Notes under the pieces: generated by a model
Told to the model about the DNA's origin: nothing
The model's database searches: none
What the model saw: only the letters and a program-made list of their open reading frames with translations
Assembly: GCA_022510505.1 (NCBI GenBank)
Contig: JAFLTL010000012.1
Coordinates: forward strand, 1-64,000
Length of the DNA: 64,000 nt
Direction: 5' to 3'
Source: Muribaculaceae bacterium
GTDB lineage: Bacteria; Bacteroidota; Bacteroidia; Bacteroidales; Muribaculaceae
Shown here: piece after piece, positions 53,422 through 64,000 of the stretch
Position numbering within the stretch: position 1 is the first letter of the stretch
Layout of the letters: each line of letters starts with the position of its first letter
Translations under genes and position numbers: made by a program

Positions 53422-54121
53422 ACTCCATCGTAAAGGCGTCGACCGTCAACAATCTGTTGACCAGCAGGTCCCCTTTTCCGGTTAGAAATTTTATCACCTC
53501 GGCTGCTTGAATAGAGCCCACTATGCCGGGTAACGGACCCAAAACGCCACCTTCGGAACACGGAGTGCAACCTTCTTTAGGCGCGGCTTCCGGAAATACA
53601 TCCCGGTAAGTCGCGCTTTCCTGTATATGCGTCATCACCTGGCCGCCATATCCCGAAATACCTGCGAGAACATAGGGTTTCCCGGTGGAAACGCAAATAT
53701 CATTGACAAGATATTTCGTTTCGGGATTGTCACTCCCCTCGACAATAATATCACTTCCCTCAAAAAGTCTTTCGCCGTTTTTCCCACTGAGAAGGACATC
53801 ATTAGCTATAACTTTAACATCGGGATTCAACGAGATAATCCTCTCGGCTAGTATCTCACATTTTTTCAGTCCGGTTTCAGTTTCTCTGTAAACGATCTGA
53901 CGCTGCAGATTTGAGATATCAATTGTGTCGAAATCAATCAGATTTATTGTCCCCACTCCCGAACCTGCAAGATACATTGCCGTAATGGTGCCCAGAGCTC
54001 CGCATCCCACAATAGTCACCCGGGAAGATAAAAGACGTTCCTGACCCTCGGCACCTATCTCTTCCAACATCAGATTGCGACCGTACCGTCTATATCTGTC
54101 ACCCGAATATAAATCCTTCAT
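53396..54121 (-). CDS. thiF: Thiamine sulfur-carrier adenylyltransferase ThiF
   Basis: An E1-like enzyme of 241 aa that adenylates the Gly-Gly end of ThiS so that it can receive sulfur. The nucleotide site is VTIVGCGALGTITAMYLAGSG, the next conserved part ISNLQRQIVY, and the active segment has GCTPCSEGGVLGPLPGIVGS. The first C-x-x-C is present, but the C-terminus ends at TMEFRTFLLER without the second C-x-x-C that forms the zinc site in E. coli ThiF and MoeB. It lies directly after thiH (no gap) and is the last gene of the cluster. A MoeB role is less likely given the context. Confidence 0.88.
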   Translation of the reverse strand: MKDLYSGDRYRRYGRNLMLEEIGAEGQERLLSSRVTIVGCGALGTITAMYLAGSGVGTINLIDFDTIDISNLQRQIVYRETETGLKKCEILAERIISLNPDVKVIANDVLLSGKNGERLFEGSDIIVEGSDNPETKYLVNDICVSTGKPYVLAGISGYGGQVMTHIQESATYRDVFPEAAPKEGCTPCSEGGVLGPLPGIVGSIQAAEVIKFLTGKGDLLVNRLLTVDAFTMEFRTFLLER

Positions 54122-55275
54122 TCAGTCAAATATTGCATCCCAATCCTTCCAAACGACATCATAGCCGTTATCCTTAATCTTCCTCTCTATTTCCTTCGGA
54201 CTCCGGTCATCACTGACACTGAACTGCTCCAGTGAGTCGGGATTAGTGCTATATCCTCCCGGGTCGGTCTTGCTTCCGGCACTCATCGAAGTGACACCCA
54301 GTTTCATCATGTTGTCACGAAACTCAGGTAACTCTCGCGTTGAGTAGGAAATGTCAAGATCATGATCAAATAGTCGGAATGCAAATGTCAATTGGGCAAG
54401 TTCCTTGTCAGTCATCACAACATTGGGCTGGAATCCGCTCTCTGACGGACACATGCGCGGGAAATTGACACTGTAGCGGGTTCTCCAATATTTCTTTTGG
54501 AGATAGCGCAAATGACGAGCCATCATCGTGACGTCGGCCCTCCAATCTTCCAATCCTATCAGAACACCCATCCCAATCTTGTGGACGCCTGCTGCACCCA
54601 TTCGGTCATAACCGTTAAGCCGCCACTCGAATATCGACTTCAATCCTCGGGGATGATATTTTTTGTAATTTCTTCTGTTATAGGTTTCCTGAAAACAAAC
54701 CACCCCATTCAACCCCGATTCGGTCAATCTACGATATTGTTCCTGTTTTAGCGGTTGCACCTCAATAGTGAGGTTATGGAAATAGGAACGACATGTCTTC
54801 AAGACTTCCTCAAAATATTCCACTCCACACAGGGCCGGGAATTCTCCGCTGACAAGCAGCAGATTCTCAAAGGGTCCGAGCTTCTTTATAGCTTCACATT
54901 CCTTTTTGATTTCATCCGGCGTCAGAATTGTCCTTTCCATTGGATTGTCATGATTGAAACCGCAATAAACACATTTATTGCTGCATGCATTTGATACATA
55001 CAATGGAATGTACATCGAAATTGTCTTTCCGAACCTTTCCAGTGTGAAATGACGACTCAGCACAGCCATCTCTTCAAGTCGTTCCGCCCCGGCTTTGGAT
55101 ATCAACGCCATGAAATCATGATCGTCGAGTTGTCGTCGATTATTCCTTGCCTTGAACAACGCCTCGTCGACATCCTTGACAGTCATCGACGATATCACGT
55201 CGACGGTCTCGTCCCAATCCCATTGGCCGATAACATCGGCGAATCCGGTTCCCCAGGTTGAAATTTTATCAATCA

Positions 55276-55276
<1 letters not shown>
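54122..55276 (-). CDS. thiH: 2-iminoacetate synthase ThiH
   Basis: A radical-SAM enzyme of 384 aa that splits tyrosine to give dehydroglycine (2-iminoacetate) for the thiazole ring. This is the anaerobic route, used instead of the oxygen-dependent ThiO. The cluster motif is SNACSNKCVYCGF (C-x3-C-x2-C). Other conserved parts are FENLLLVSGE, IEVQPLKQEQY, and GMGVLIGLEDWRAD. TSMSAGSKTDPGGY lies near the C-terminus. The ATG shares one base with the thiC stop. It works with ThiG, ThiS and ThiF from the same operon. Confidence 0.95.
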
Positions 55277-57782
<2,506 letters not shown>

Positions 57783-57793
57783 GGAATCACTGT

Positions 57794-58432
57794 TCAGAAT
57801 TTTTCAATTACCTTCATGAATTTCTCGGTGGCTTCCTTCCTATCGGAGGCTTTTGTGATGGCACCGCTGACAGCCACACCCCATAGACCGAGTTCCATCA
57901 GGTCATTTACATCCTCAAGCATGATACCGCCTATTGCCACTGCTGGCTTGTCGATTCCGGTTTCTTTCATGGCATTGACGATATAGTCATATCCCTGCAA
58001 ACCAATAACCGACTTCAAGTTTTTTTTCGTTGTTGTGTAACGGTAAGGACCGATACCGAAATAGTCAACCGACTCCTGCGATTTCAAAAGTATGTCCTCA
58101 AAAGTGTTTGCCGTTACACCAATCAAAGCTTTGTCACCCAGAATGTTTCGTGCCTCGGCTACCGACATGTCGTCATCTCCAAGGTGAACTCCGTCCAGGG
58201 AATACCGCGAAGCCATGTCCACCCTGTCGTTCATGATCAGGGTGACACCCTTTTCATCCGTTAATGGCTTTACGGCCTCTATCACTTTCTCAATGGCATT
58301 ATCCGGGAATTCTTTCATTCTCAACTGAACCCAGAAACATCCGCCGGCAATCACTTCTTTTATCTGAGAAATGATTTCTTCTGCCGAGTTTCCGTCGGTT
58401 ATGAATTGAAGTACTTTCTTTGTCGGTATCAT
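57794..58432 (-). CDS. thiE: Thiamine phosphate synthase ThiE
   Basis: The enzyme (212 aa) that joins HMP diphosphate with thiazole phosphate to make thiamine phosphate. I start it at ATG 58432 ([14 protein letters not shown]); the TTG at 58456 would extend it into the previous gene. Motifs are [41 protein letters not shown], and [11 protein letters not shown] in the pyrophosphate-binding loop, with AIGGI before the end. It has the complete active-site set, unlike the shorter paralogue just upstream. It lies 17 bases after that gene. Confidence 0.93.
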   Translation of the reverse strand: MIPTKKVLQFITDGNSAEEIISQIKEVIAGGCFWVQLRMKEFPDNAIEKVIEAVKPLTDEKGVTLIMNDRVDMASRYSLDGVHLGDDDMSVAEARNILGDKALIGVTANTFEDILLKSQESVDYFGIGPYRYTTTKKNLKSVIGLQGYDYIVNAMKETGIDKPAVAIGGIMLEDVNDLMELGLWGVAVSGAITKASDRKEATEKFMKVIEKF

Positions 58433-58449
58433 AGTTATTACTTTTTTGT

Positions 58450-58974
58450 TCACCAAATTGAACCCATCATGGCCGCTCCATAGAAACCTTTTTCTTTCAA
58501 AAGAGACAGTTTCCCGGTCGTTACGCCGCCTAACGCTACCACTCGCCCCAGCGACAGATATGGTGTCAGTTCGTCTATATTGAATTTGCTTTTGTAATCT
58601 TTCTTGGATATTGAATCAAATATCGGTGACAGGAAAACATAGTCTTTATCGTTATTGTAGACTATCTCTTCGACCGCATGACAGCTGCATGACACCGACC
58701 TTGCGTTTTCAGGTGCAATTCGGTTCCTGGAATTCAAGTGAACTCCACCCAAACCGAAACGGTCAAGCAAAGAGAAATGATCATGGAGTTTTAGTCTTGA
58801 ATGATACTCCTCGGGAATCTCTTTCAACAGTTTCTCCACTTGCCGAAGTTCTTTTCCGGGTTTTCTTATATGCACATAGTCCACTCCCGAATCCAGAAGC
58901 TTCATAATCTTTTCCGATTCATTCTCAACATCCTCGGGAAGCGTAATGGCAATTATTTTGAAATCATCCGCCAT
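58450..58974 (-). CDS. ThiE-fold paralogue (TenI-like, possible thiazole tautomerase)
   Basis: A shorter TIM-barrel protein (174 aa) related to ThiE. I choose ATG 58974 (MADDFKII), overlapping the thiS stop by 11 bases. Visible motifs are GVDYVHIRKPGKE, LGGVHLNSRNR, SCSCHAVEE, VFLSPIFDSISKKDY, and VALGGV. The HLNSRNR and CSCH pattern is what I recall in Bacteroidota ThiE-like second copies. It lacks the usual ThiE MNDR and TPTKK loops. TenI-type proteins tautomerise the thiazole product; the assignment is by analogy. Confidence 0.75.
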   Translation of the reverse strand: MADDFKIIAITLPEDVENESEKIMKLLDSGVDYVHIRKPGKELRQVEKLLKEIPEEYHSRLKLHDHFSLLDRFGLGGVHLNSRNRIAPENARSVSCSCHAVEEIVYNNDKDYVFLSPIFDSISKKDYKSKFNIDELTPYLSLGRVVALGGVTTGKLSLLKEKGFYGAAMMGSIW

Positions 58975-59164
58975 AGGCCGCTTTGACGACGATAATACTG
59001 TCACCGTCACGAAGAATCACATCACCTCGGTCCTCTTTTTTGATCAACTTTCCGTTCACGGCAACCGCTGTTCCTTTTTCCTCACAGCCCTTTGTCTGCA
59101 GAATTTCCTTCAGCGGGGTGTGCTCCTGAACCTCTAACTCTTCGTCATTATATTTTATAACCAT
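58964..59164 (-). CDS. thiS: Sulfur carrier protein ThiS
   Basis: A ubiquitin-like small protein of 66 aa that carries sulfur as a C-terminal thiocarboxylate. It ends in the required Gly-Gly (VVKAAYGG). The beta-grasp pattern includes LKEILQTKGCEEKGTAVAVN and ILRDGDSIIVVKA. The start is ATG 59164, overlapping the thiD stop by 17 bases, and the stop overlaps the TenI-like gene. Confidence 0.95.
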   Translation of the reverse strand: MVIKYNDEELEVQEHTPLKEILQTKGCEEKGTAVAVNGKLIKKEDRGDVILRDGDSIIVVKAAYGG

Positions 59165-59945
59165 CGATTGTTATCTCTCGTGAAAAATTATGTTCTACGG
59201 GACCATGCCCCTCTCCAAGTTTGTATCGGCTTCCCTTCTCTATCGCAATTTGAAGCCAGTCTATTCCTCTTTCAACTGCCATCTCCAAATCGAATCCCAA
59301 GGCAAGGAAACTTGCAATGGCCGACGACAGGGTACAACCCGTACCATGGGTATTGTCGGTCACTATTTTCTTGTGACCGAATTGTCTTTTTTTATCCGGG
59401 CCAATATAAAGCGTGTCGGTCAATTCGTCACCCGGTCCATGACCACCCTTGACGAGAAGTCCGGGGCAAATCTCCAAAAGTCCTGCTATATCGGAATTTT
59501 CAGTCAGAATTTTAAGTTCCGACAAATTAGGGGTGACTACAGTTGCAACCGGAAAAAGAAATTTCTTTAAGGCATCTCCCGTTTCGTTTGAGGTTAGTCG
59601 GTCACCCGAAGTGGCTACCATCACGGGATCGACCACAACATTCTTAGCATTCCTTGATGAGAGGAACTTTCCAACAATCTCAATCGACGATGCATTCGGA
59701 AGCATACCCACTTTAACCCCATCGGGAACAACATCGTCAAACACTGCGGCCAACTGCTCCTCCAGCAACTCAGGACTTACTGCCTCGAATCTTTTGACAC
59801 CCCTTGTATTCTGAGCTGTCACTGCTGTTATGACTGTCATTGCATAGCATCCCAAAGCCTCTATTGTCTTGATATCGGCTTGAATACCTGCCCCGCCTAT
59901 ACTGTCGGAACCGGCTATACTGAGAACTGTGGTGTAATTGGTCAT
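59148..59945 (-). CDS. thiD: Hydroxymethylpyrimidine/phosphomethylpyrimidine kinase ThiD
   Basis: A kinase of 265 aa that phosphorylates HMP and then HMP phosphate. The ribokinase-fold motifs are SIAGSDSIGGAGIQADIKT, VVVDPVMVATSG, LLVKGGH and DNTHGTGCTLSSAIASFLA with the catalytic base Asp/Cys region. The start is ATG 59945. It is the first gene of the thi cluster. A terminator-like hairpin lies only 17 bases upstream, so its promoter must be within a very short space or the cluster depends on read-through. Confidence 0.95.
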   Translation of the reverse strand: MTNYTTVLSIAGSDSIGGAGIQADIKTIEALGCYAMTVITAVTAQNTRGVKRFEAVSPELLEEQLAAVFDDVVPDGVKVGMLPNASSIEIVGKFLSSRNAKNVVVDPVMVATSGDRLTSNETGDALKKFLFPVATVVTPNLSELKILTENSDIAGLLEICPGLLVKGGHGPGDELTDTLYIGPDKKRQFGHKKIVTDNTHGTGCTLSSAIASFLALGFDLEMAVERGIDWLQIAIEKGSRYKLGEGHGPVEHNFSREITIDGYKI

Positions 59946-59961
59946 GTATTACAAAAATAAT

Positions 59962-60003
59962 AGAAAAAGTTGGGACCCGTTAGACGAAGTCCCAACTTTT
60001 TCT
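59962..60003. terminator. Strong hairpin terminator between DUF3861 genes and thiD
   Basis: A perfect 15-bp stem, AGAAAAAGTTGGGAC (59962-59976) with GTCCCAACTTTTTCT (59989-60003), and a 12-base loop. It has A/T tails on both sides and can act in either direction; here it most likely ends the DUF3861 transcript. Confidence 0.85.
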
Positions 60004-60023
60004 GTTATTGTGTCGAGTTATTA

Positions 60024-60320
60024 TTATTTACCGTTGGCCTGTGCTTTCAATGCATCCTTGAATTCCTTAAATTGGGGTGCAAATGCCTTGATGGCCTCAT
60101 TTTCGGGATATTTCTTCATCACGTGGTGAAGAAGACGAACTGCTACTACCAATTCTTTTGCGTGTTTTTCGGTGATGTTTCCAACTGCAACAGCCTTCTC
60201 TACGAGAGCTGCCAAATCATGATGACCGCCGAAATTGAAGCTGAACGCATCCTTTACTTTATTATCTATGACTTCCTCCACATTGAAGTGATAGGAACGT
60301 TTTACTTTTTCAGTATCCAT
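60024..60320 (-). CDS. DUF3861 family protein, second copy
   Basis: A small soluble protein of 98 aa. It matches what I recall of DUF3861: an N-terminal strand (YHFNVEEVIDNK), the HHDLAALVEKAVAV motif after a beta strand, and then KHAKELVVAVRLLHHVMKKYPEN and the end FKEFKDALK. It is a paralogue of the gene just upstream (60358), sharing SYHF, FNFGGHHDL, TEKHAKELV and FKEFKDALK. The function is unknown. The start is ATG 60320, and the genes are separated by 37 bases. Confidence 0.75.
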   Translation of the reverse strand: MDTEKVKRSYHFNVEEVIDNKVKDAFSFNFGGHHDLAALVEKAVAVGNITEKHAKELVVAVRLLHHVMKKYPENEAIKAFAPQFKEFKDALKAQANGK

Positions 60321-60357
60321 AGTTGTAGTTTTTTCTTGATGATTTCGGAATGTGGAA

Positions 60358-60657
60358 TTATTTGGATTCGCATGAGCAATACTGTTTCTTCAAAGCGTCT
60401 TTGAATTCCTTGAAGGAAGGTTTAATGCTCTGGAAGATGGGGTTGCCGGGATATTTCTTCAAAACATGATGAAGCAAACGAACTCCGCAAACAAGTTCTT
60501 TTGCATGTTTCTCGGTCATTGTACCGCTGGCTACAACGCCTTCAACCATTTCTTTCAAATCATGATGACCTCCGAAATTGAATCCGAACACATCTTCAAT
60601 CTTGTTGTCAACTACCTCACTAACGTGGAAGTGGTAGGAGTGTTTTCTTTTTTCCAT
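60358..60657 (-). CDS. DUF3861 family protein, first copy
   Basis: A protein of 99 aa of the same family as its neighbour, with VFGFNFGGHHDLKEMVEGVV, TEKHAKELVCGVRLLHHVLK, and FKEFKDALKKQY. It differs in a C-terminal CSCESK tail with two Cys and in one internal Cys. The many His residues (HFHV, HHDL, LLHHV) and the Cys tail could bind metal, but this is speculation. The start is ATG 60657, 56 bases after patB. The intergenic sequence is AT-rich. Confidence 0.75.
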   Translation of the reverse strand: MEKRKHSYHFHVSEVVDNKIEDVFGFNFGGHHDLKEMVEGVVASGTMTEKHAKELVCGVRLLHHVLKKYPGNPIFQSIKPSFKEFKDALKKQYCSCESK

Positions 60658-60713
60658 AGTTATTTTTTTTAGTGTTTGTTTATATTTTTAACAATCGTCC
60701 TTCTTATTTGGTT

Positions 60714-61880
60714 CTAAATTTTTGAGAAAAATTTCTTCATCCTCTCAAGTCCCTCAGTCAGTGTGATTCTTGGACAAGCTATGTTCAGTCTGAGGAAATG
60801 TTCTCCTGCTGCTCCATATAAAGTGCCCGGACTGAGTCGCACTCCGGCCTCCTTTGTCATTCGCTCAACCAGTTCTTCCGATGTCATCGGAATCGATTCG
60901 CAATTTATCCAAACCAAATAAGTACCTTCCAAAGGAACGATCTTCAATTGAGGCATATTTTCCTCGAAAAAACTCCTGGTAATTTGATAGTTCCCCCATA
61001 GGTAATCTCTTAGGGCATCGAGCCAATCCTCTCCATGGTCATAGGCCGCTCTAACCGCAACAACACCGAACGGATTGACATCACACACTTCGTTATCATT
61101 GATGGCGCGGTCGATTTTACGACGCACCTCAACATCAAGCGCCATGATGTTGGCATTCTGCAGTCCTGCGATATTGAAAGCCTTAGATGGTGCCGAGCAT
61201 GTGACCGATTTGACTGCATACTCTTCCCCTATCGTTTGGTAAGGTGTATAATCATGACCCTTGAATGTCAATTCACAATGAATCTCATCCGATACCACGA
61301 AGACATCATGCTTCAAACAAATCTCTCCGATTTTTAGAAGTTCCTCCCGGGTCCACACCCTTCCGACAGGATTGTGGGGGTTGCATAACAGCATAAGCCT
61401 GACATTTTCGCTCGATGCCATTGCCTCGAACTTGTCAAAATCGATCAGATAACCCTCCGGACGGTAAATCAGCGGACACTCGACTACCTCACATCCGTTA
61501 TTTCTTATCGACGAGTAAAAACAGTTATAGACAGGAGTCAACATTATCACACCGTCACCCGGCTTTGTCAGCCCCTTAATAACAGCCGAAATAGCCGGGA
61601 CCACTCCTATGGTATACATTATCGAATCTCTGGAAATTTTCCAGCCATGACGTCGCTCAAACCAGTTGATTATCGAATCATAGTAGGATTCGGGTACATC
61701 GACGTAACCGAACACGCCGTGATCAACCCTTTCACGCAACGCCTCGATTATGCAGGGAGCAGTCTTGAAATCCATGTCGGCTACCCACATTGGAATGACA
61801 CCTTTCTCTGTATGGTCCCACTTCACCGAACCGCTACCCTCGCGATTCACTGTCTTGTCGAAATTGAATTTTTCACTCAT
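60714..61880 (-). CDS. patB: MalY/PatB-type cystathionine beta-lyase
   Basis: A pyridoxal-phosphate enzyme of 388 aa of aminotransferase fold type I that removes sulfur-containing groups from cystathionine or similar substrates. I start it at ATG 61880 (MSEKFNFD), overlapping the MATE stop by four bases. Motifs are VIPMWVADMDFKTAPCIIEA, NPHNPVGRVWTREEL, FVVSDEIHCELTF, and the lysine region CSAPSKAFNIAGLQNANI. The C-terminal Arg-binding region has FLRLNIACPR. MalY homologues can also have regulatory roles. It is the third gene of a coupled set with DUF3737 and MATE. Confidence 0.92.
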   Translation of the reverse strand: MSEKFNFDKTVNREGSGSVKWDHTEKGVIPMWVADMDFKTAPCIIEALRERVDHGVFGYVDVPESYYDSIINWFERRHGWKISRDSIMYTIGVVPAISAVIKGLTKPGDGVIMLTPVYNCFYSSIRNNGCEVVECPLIYRPEGYLIDFDKFEAMASSENVRLMLLCNPHNPVGRVWTREELLKIGEICLKHDVFVVSDEIHCELTFKGHDYTPYQTIGEEYAVKSVTCSAPSKAFNIAGLQNANIMALDVEVRRKIDRAINDNEVCDVNPFGVVAVRAAYDHGEDWLDALRDYLWGNYQITRSFFEENMPQLKIVPLEGTYLVWINCESIPMTSEELVERMTKEAGVRLSPGTLYGAAGEHFLRLNIACPRITLTEGLERMKKFFSKI

Positions 61881-63292
61881 CTCAGTTTCTCTATTCTTTT
61901 CATCCATTTGCCCGATTTCATTCTGAGCAGAAATATAGTTCCACGGAAACATAGCTCGACACACATGGCAAACCAAACGCCCGATAGTCCGAATTTAGGA
62001 GCCAACAGTGCCGCTAATGTCACCCTGACAACCCAGATGCTCCCAAGATTCATAAAACTTGGAATCAACGTGTCGCCGGCCCCCACAAAACAGCAATAGG
62101 CAACTATAGAAGCTGCAAACATTGGTTCGGCGAACGCTTCGATTCTCAATGCTATGGCGCCAAGTTTCACTATCTCTTCAACCGGAGTCATTATCTCGAT
62201 CATCAACGGAGCCGCAATAAACATCACGATACCCATGAAGGTCATTACCAACATTCCAAGTCCAACCGTTGTGTGAGCAAATTTTCTGGCAAGATCCTTG
62301 CGGTCGGCCCCGATGCTCTGACCCACAACCGTAGTTGCAGCATCCCCGATACCGTAGCCGGGCATGTAGCATATTCCCTCGGCTGTGATAGCGAATGCAT
62401 TTGCCGCGATGGCATAGATGCCAAGAGGAGCCACAATAATAGTCATCACAATCTGTGCGGCTGTCGATATAAACCTTTCGCAGCCCATTGGCATACCAAT
62501 ATGGAACGCACGTCGCAAACACCGGCGCGTCGGTTTGTACGATCCTTTCGTACCCGAAAGTTTCAGTTCGCCGCCTCTGTTCCACAGATATATGAGAAGA
62601 TAAACCGTTGCGACAACCGAAGCCAAAGCGGTTCCCAAGGCCGCACCGGCAACACCCAGTCCGGCTCGGGGCAGATAGAAATTCCAGTCACCGATCGAGA
62701 AATCAAGCGGTGGAAATATCAGCATGAAATTGAACACAACGTCGAGAACACACATCACCACACCCGTCATTCCCGGAACGACCATGTTTCCCGAACTTCG
62801 CAGCATGCCGCTCGCAAGAAAATTCCACTGTAAAACCGGTAACGACAGGATGAATATGGCGAAATAAAGCGAAGCCTTCCCTTGGATAATCTCTTGGCCT
62901 CCGAGCCAATGAGGCAACGGACCCGAAACTCCGAAACCGATTGAGGTCAGGATCAAACTGAAAATCATCGAAGCGAGAAGTCCCTGGCGTAGAACCGAAC
63001 GTGCCTCCTCACCCTTGCCGGCGCCAAGCAGATGGGCTACCTGGACGCAGAACCCGATTGACACGGCCGAAGTCAATCCGAAAAACAGCCAGGTGGTGGT
63101 CGACACCAATCCTATGGCTGCCGATGCATCGGCTCCCAAATGTCCCACCATCGTCGCGTCGATGTATTCCATCAACACGGCCGAAATCTGCGACATGATA
63201 GCGGGAATACTCAACGTGACGACAAGTTTCAGCCGTTGACGCCACGTCAGGTTTCCACTCTCTCTGATTACCGATGATAGAGTGCGCTTCAA
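61877..63292 (-). CDS. MATE-family efflux transporter
   Basis: A multidrug and toxin extrusion protein of 471 aa with twelve membrane helices in two similar halves. Family features are LSIPAIMSQISAVLMEYIDATMVGHLG at the start of helix 1-2, GLVSTTTWLFFGLTSAVS, and in the second half GMPMGCERFISTAAQIVMTI and GIGDAATTVVGQSIGA. It exchanges sodium or protons with organic cations. The start is TTG 63292, overlapping the DUF3737 stop, and its stop overlaps patB, so all three genes are translationally linked. Confidence 0.93.
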   Translation of the reverse strand: MKRTLSSVIRESGNLTWRQRLKLVVTLSIPAIMSQISAVLMEYIDATMVGHLGADASAAIGLVSTTTWLFFGLTSAVSIGFCVQVAHLLGAGKGEEARSVLRQGLLASMIFSLILTSIGFGVSGPLPHWLGGQEIIQGKASLYFAIFILSLPVLQWNFLASGMLRSSGNMVVPGMTGVVMCVLDVVFNFMLIFPPLDFSIGDWNFYLPRAGLGVAGAALGTALASVVATVYLLIYLWNRGGELKLSGTKGSYKPTRRCLRRAFHIGMPMGCERFISTAAQIVMTIIVAPLGIYAIAANAFAITAEGICYMPGYGIGDAATTVVGQSIGADRKDLARKFAHTTVGLGMLVMTFMGIVMFIAAPLMIEIMTPVEEIVKLGAIALRIEAFAEPMFAASIVAYCCFVGAGDTLIPSFMNLGSIWVVRVTLAALLAPKFGLSGVWFAMCVELCFRGTIFLLRMKSGKWMKRIEKLR

Positions 63293-64000
63293 CCTTTCGT
63301 TTCGGTGATTTTACAATCACCGGGTGCCTTTATGTTCTTGTCGATAATGATTTCCCCTATCTTTCCGTTGACTGTGATTGAACCGCTGCGAGGATTCTTG
63401 ATGCTGATAACATCTCCATCTATCGTTGCGTTTAAAGTCGAATATTCGAATGCAAGGTCGGCATCATCGCCCAACGTACAGTTCTCCATTATCAGATCGG
63501 TACAGTAACACAACGGTTGTGTGCCACTTATCTTGCAATTCACCAAACGCAACCTCTTGGAATGCCACCCAAGATATTCTCCGTTGATTTCACTGTCGTA
63601 GACTGTCACGTCCTCAGTATTCCAGAAAGCATCCTTCGAATCGATGATAGCATTGTGAATCTCCACATTATGACAATATTGGAAAGAATAATTACCCTGC
63701 TGCCGATAATTGTTTATGACAATATTATCGGAGTGCATAAAAAGATAATCGGCTTTCGACACTTCCACCTCATTCAAAACTACATTCTCGCAATGCCACA
63801 AAGTTTCCAAAGCATTCGGTATCTTCACTCTCTCCACTCTCATGTTCCTCAATTCACGGAACATCTTGGGTGCCTCCACCAGAGTGTCGGTCATCTCCAG
63901 ATTCTTGGAATACCAAAGAGCCGCACGAGCTCCTTCGGTGAATAGACAGTTGCGAATTATAAACCCATCGACATGCCAGAAAGGATATTTACCCTCAAAC
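63289..64000 (-). CDS. DUF3737 family protein, 5' end outside window
   Basis: The C-terminal part (about 237 residues seen) of a DUF3737 protein; the frame stays open to base 64000, so the start is off the window. The sequence is made of repeating short turns with many Cys, Asn, His and Trp (ENVVLNEVEVSKADYLFMHS, HNVEIHNAIID, NTEDVTVYDSEIN), a pattern of a right-handed beta-helix. DUF3737 has no known activity. Its stop overlaps the MATE start by four bases. Confidence 0.82.
   Translation of the reverse strand, partial: FEGKYPFWHVDGFIIRNCLFTEGARAALWYSKNLEMTDTLVEAPKMFRELRNMRVERVKIPNALETLWHCENVVLNEVEVSKADYLFMHSDNIVINNYRQQGNYSFQYCHNVEIHNAIIDSKDAFWNTEDVTVYDSEINGEYLGWHSKRLRLVNCKISGTQPLCYCTDLIMENCTLGDDADLAFEYSTLNATIDGDVISIKNPRSGSITVNGKIGEIIIDKNIKAPGDCKITETKG

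Noticed and set aside
59946-60023. TPP riboswitch before thiD
   Set aside because: The interval is only 78 bases and mostly a perfect 15-bp terminator hairpin; no THI-box sequence was seen.
62273-62833. Plus-strand frame of 186 aa opposite the MATE gene
   Set aside because: Antisense shadow of a well-supported transporter; His/Arg-rich composition is typical of such shadows.

Overview
The window looks like chromosomal DNA of a Bacteroidales bacterium, most likely in or near Muribaculaceae (the order is well supported, the family is a guess). The support is: several promoters of the Bacteroidota type (TTTG, about 20 bases, TAnnTTTG); lipoproteins with Cys-Ser-Lys-Asp-Asp-like export signals; many Bacteroidota families (DUF4835, DUF4293, DUF3822-like, DUF3861, GYF/CD225); the gene neighbourhood dnaN - exonuclease - coaBC - DUF4835; oxygen-independent thiamine synthesis through ThiH; and frequent TTG starts. 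No rRNA, CRISPR array or intact insertion sequence was seen.

Layout. 1-5910 (+): the end of a tRNA-Arg, an Ig-like surface lipoprotein, a DUF3822-like protein, a large TPR protein and a DUF4293 membrane protein. 5881-11413 (-): a heavy-metal tripartite RND efflux operon. 11466-11964: tRNA-Pro and tRNA-Leu with clear promoters and terminators. 11986-16753: a DnaQ-like exonuclease gene interrupted by an AT-rich, decayed integrative element of about 4.2 kb. 16849-21321 (-): xerD, aroA, ispF, holA, DUF2752 and a GYF/CD225 protein. 21496-25985 (-): umuD, DUF4835, coaBC, exonuclease, dnaN. 26075-32436 (-): zinc-uptake ATPase and binding protein, a LolC/E-like permease, rbfA, a lipoprotein and a RelA/SpoT homologue. 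32482-40170 (-): MBOAT acyltransferase, two SGNH proteins, isochorismate synthase, rimO, ftsY. 40334-53421 (+): a TPR membrane protein, a C69 dipeptidase, queF-queC, transketolase, a drug-type RND efflux operon, a thioredoxin-fold protein and thiol peroxidase. 53396-59945 (-): a complete thiamine cluster (thiD, thiS, tenI-like, thiE, thiG, thiC, thiH, thiF in transcription order). 60024-64000 (-): tandem DUF3861 genes, then a coupled DUF3737 - MATE - PatB operon running off the window.

The most interesting structure is the element at about 12432-16671. A large serine recombinase appears to have integrated into the codons for the conserved His-Ala-Leu-x-Asp-Ala motif of an exonuclease gene. 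The element carries its own divergent 3' end, so the reading frame and the catalytic Asp are restored. The host's original 3' end survives, displaced, at 16673-16753, next to the recombinase. A 9-base identity, TGCATTAGC, marks both junctions. The recombinase now has one nonsense mutation and two frameshifts, so the element is probably immobile. Its surviving cargo is an outer-membrane beta-barrel/lipoprotein pair, a small acidic protein and a broken GNAT-like gene.

Other points of interest are a RelA/SpoT protein with a degenerate hydrolase site, an orphan umuD translationally coupled to DUF4835, zinc-uptake genes without a permease, and a thiamine operon with no visible TPP riboswitch. All functional calls are by reading motifs; no database search was run.
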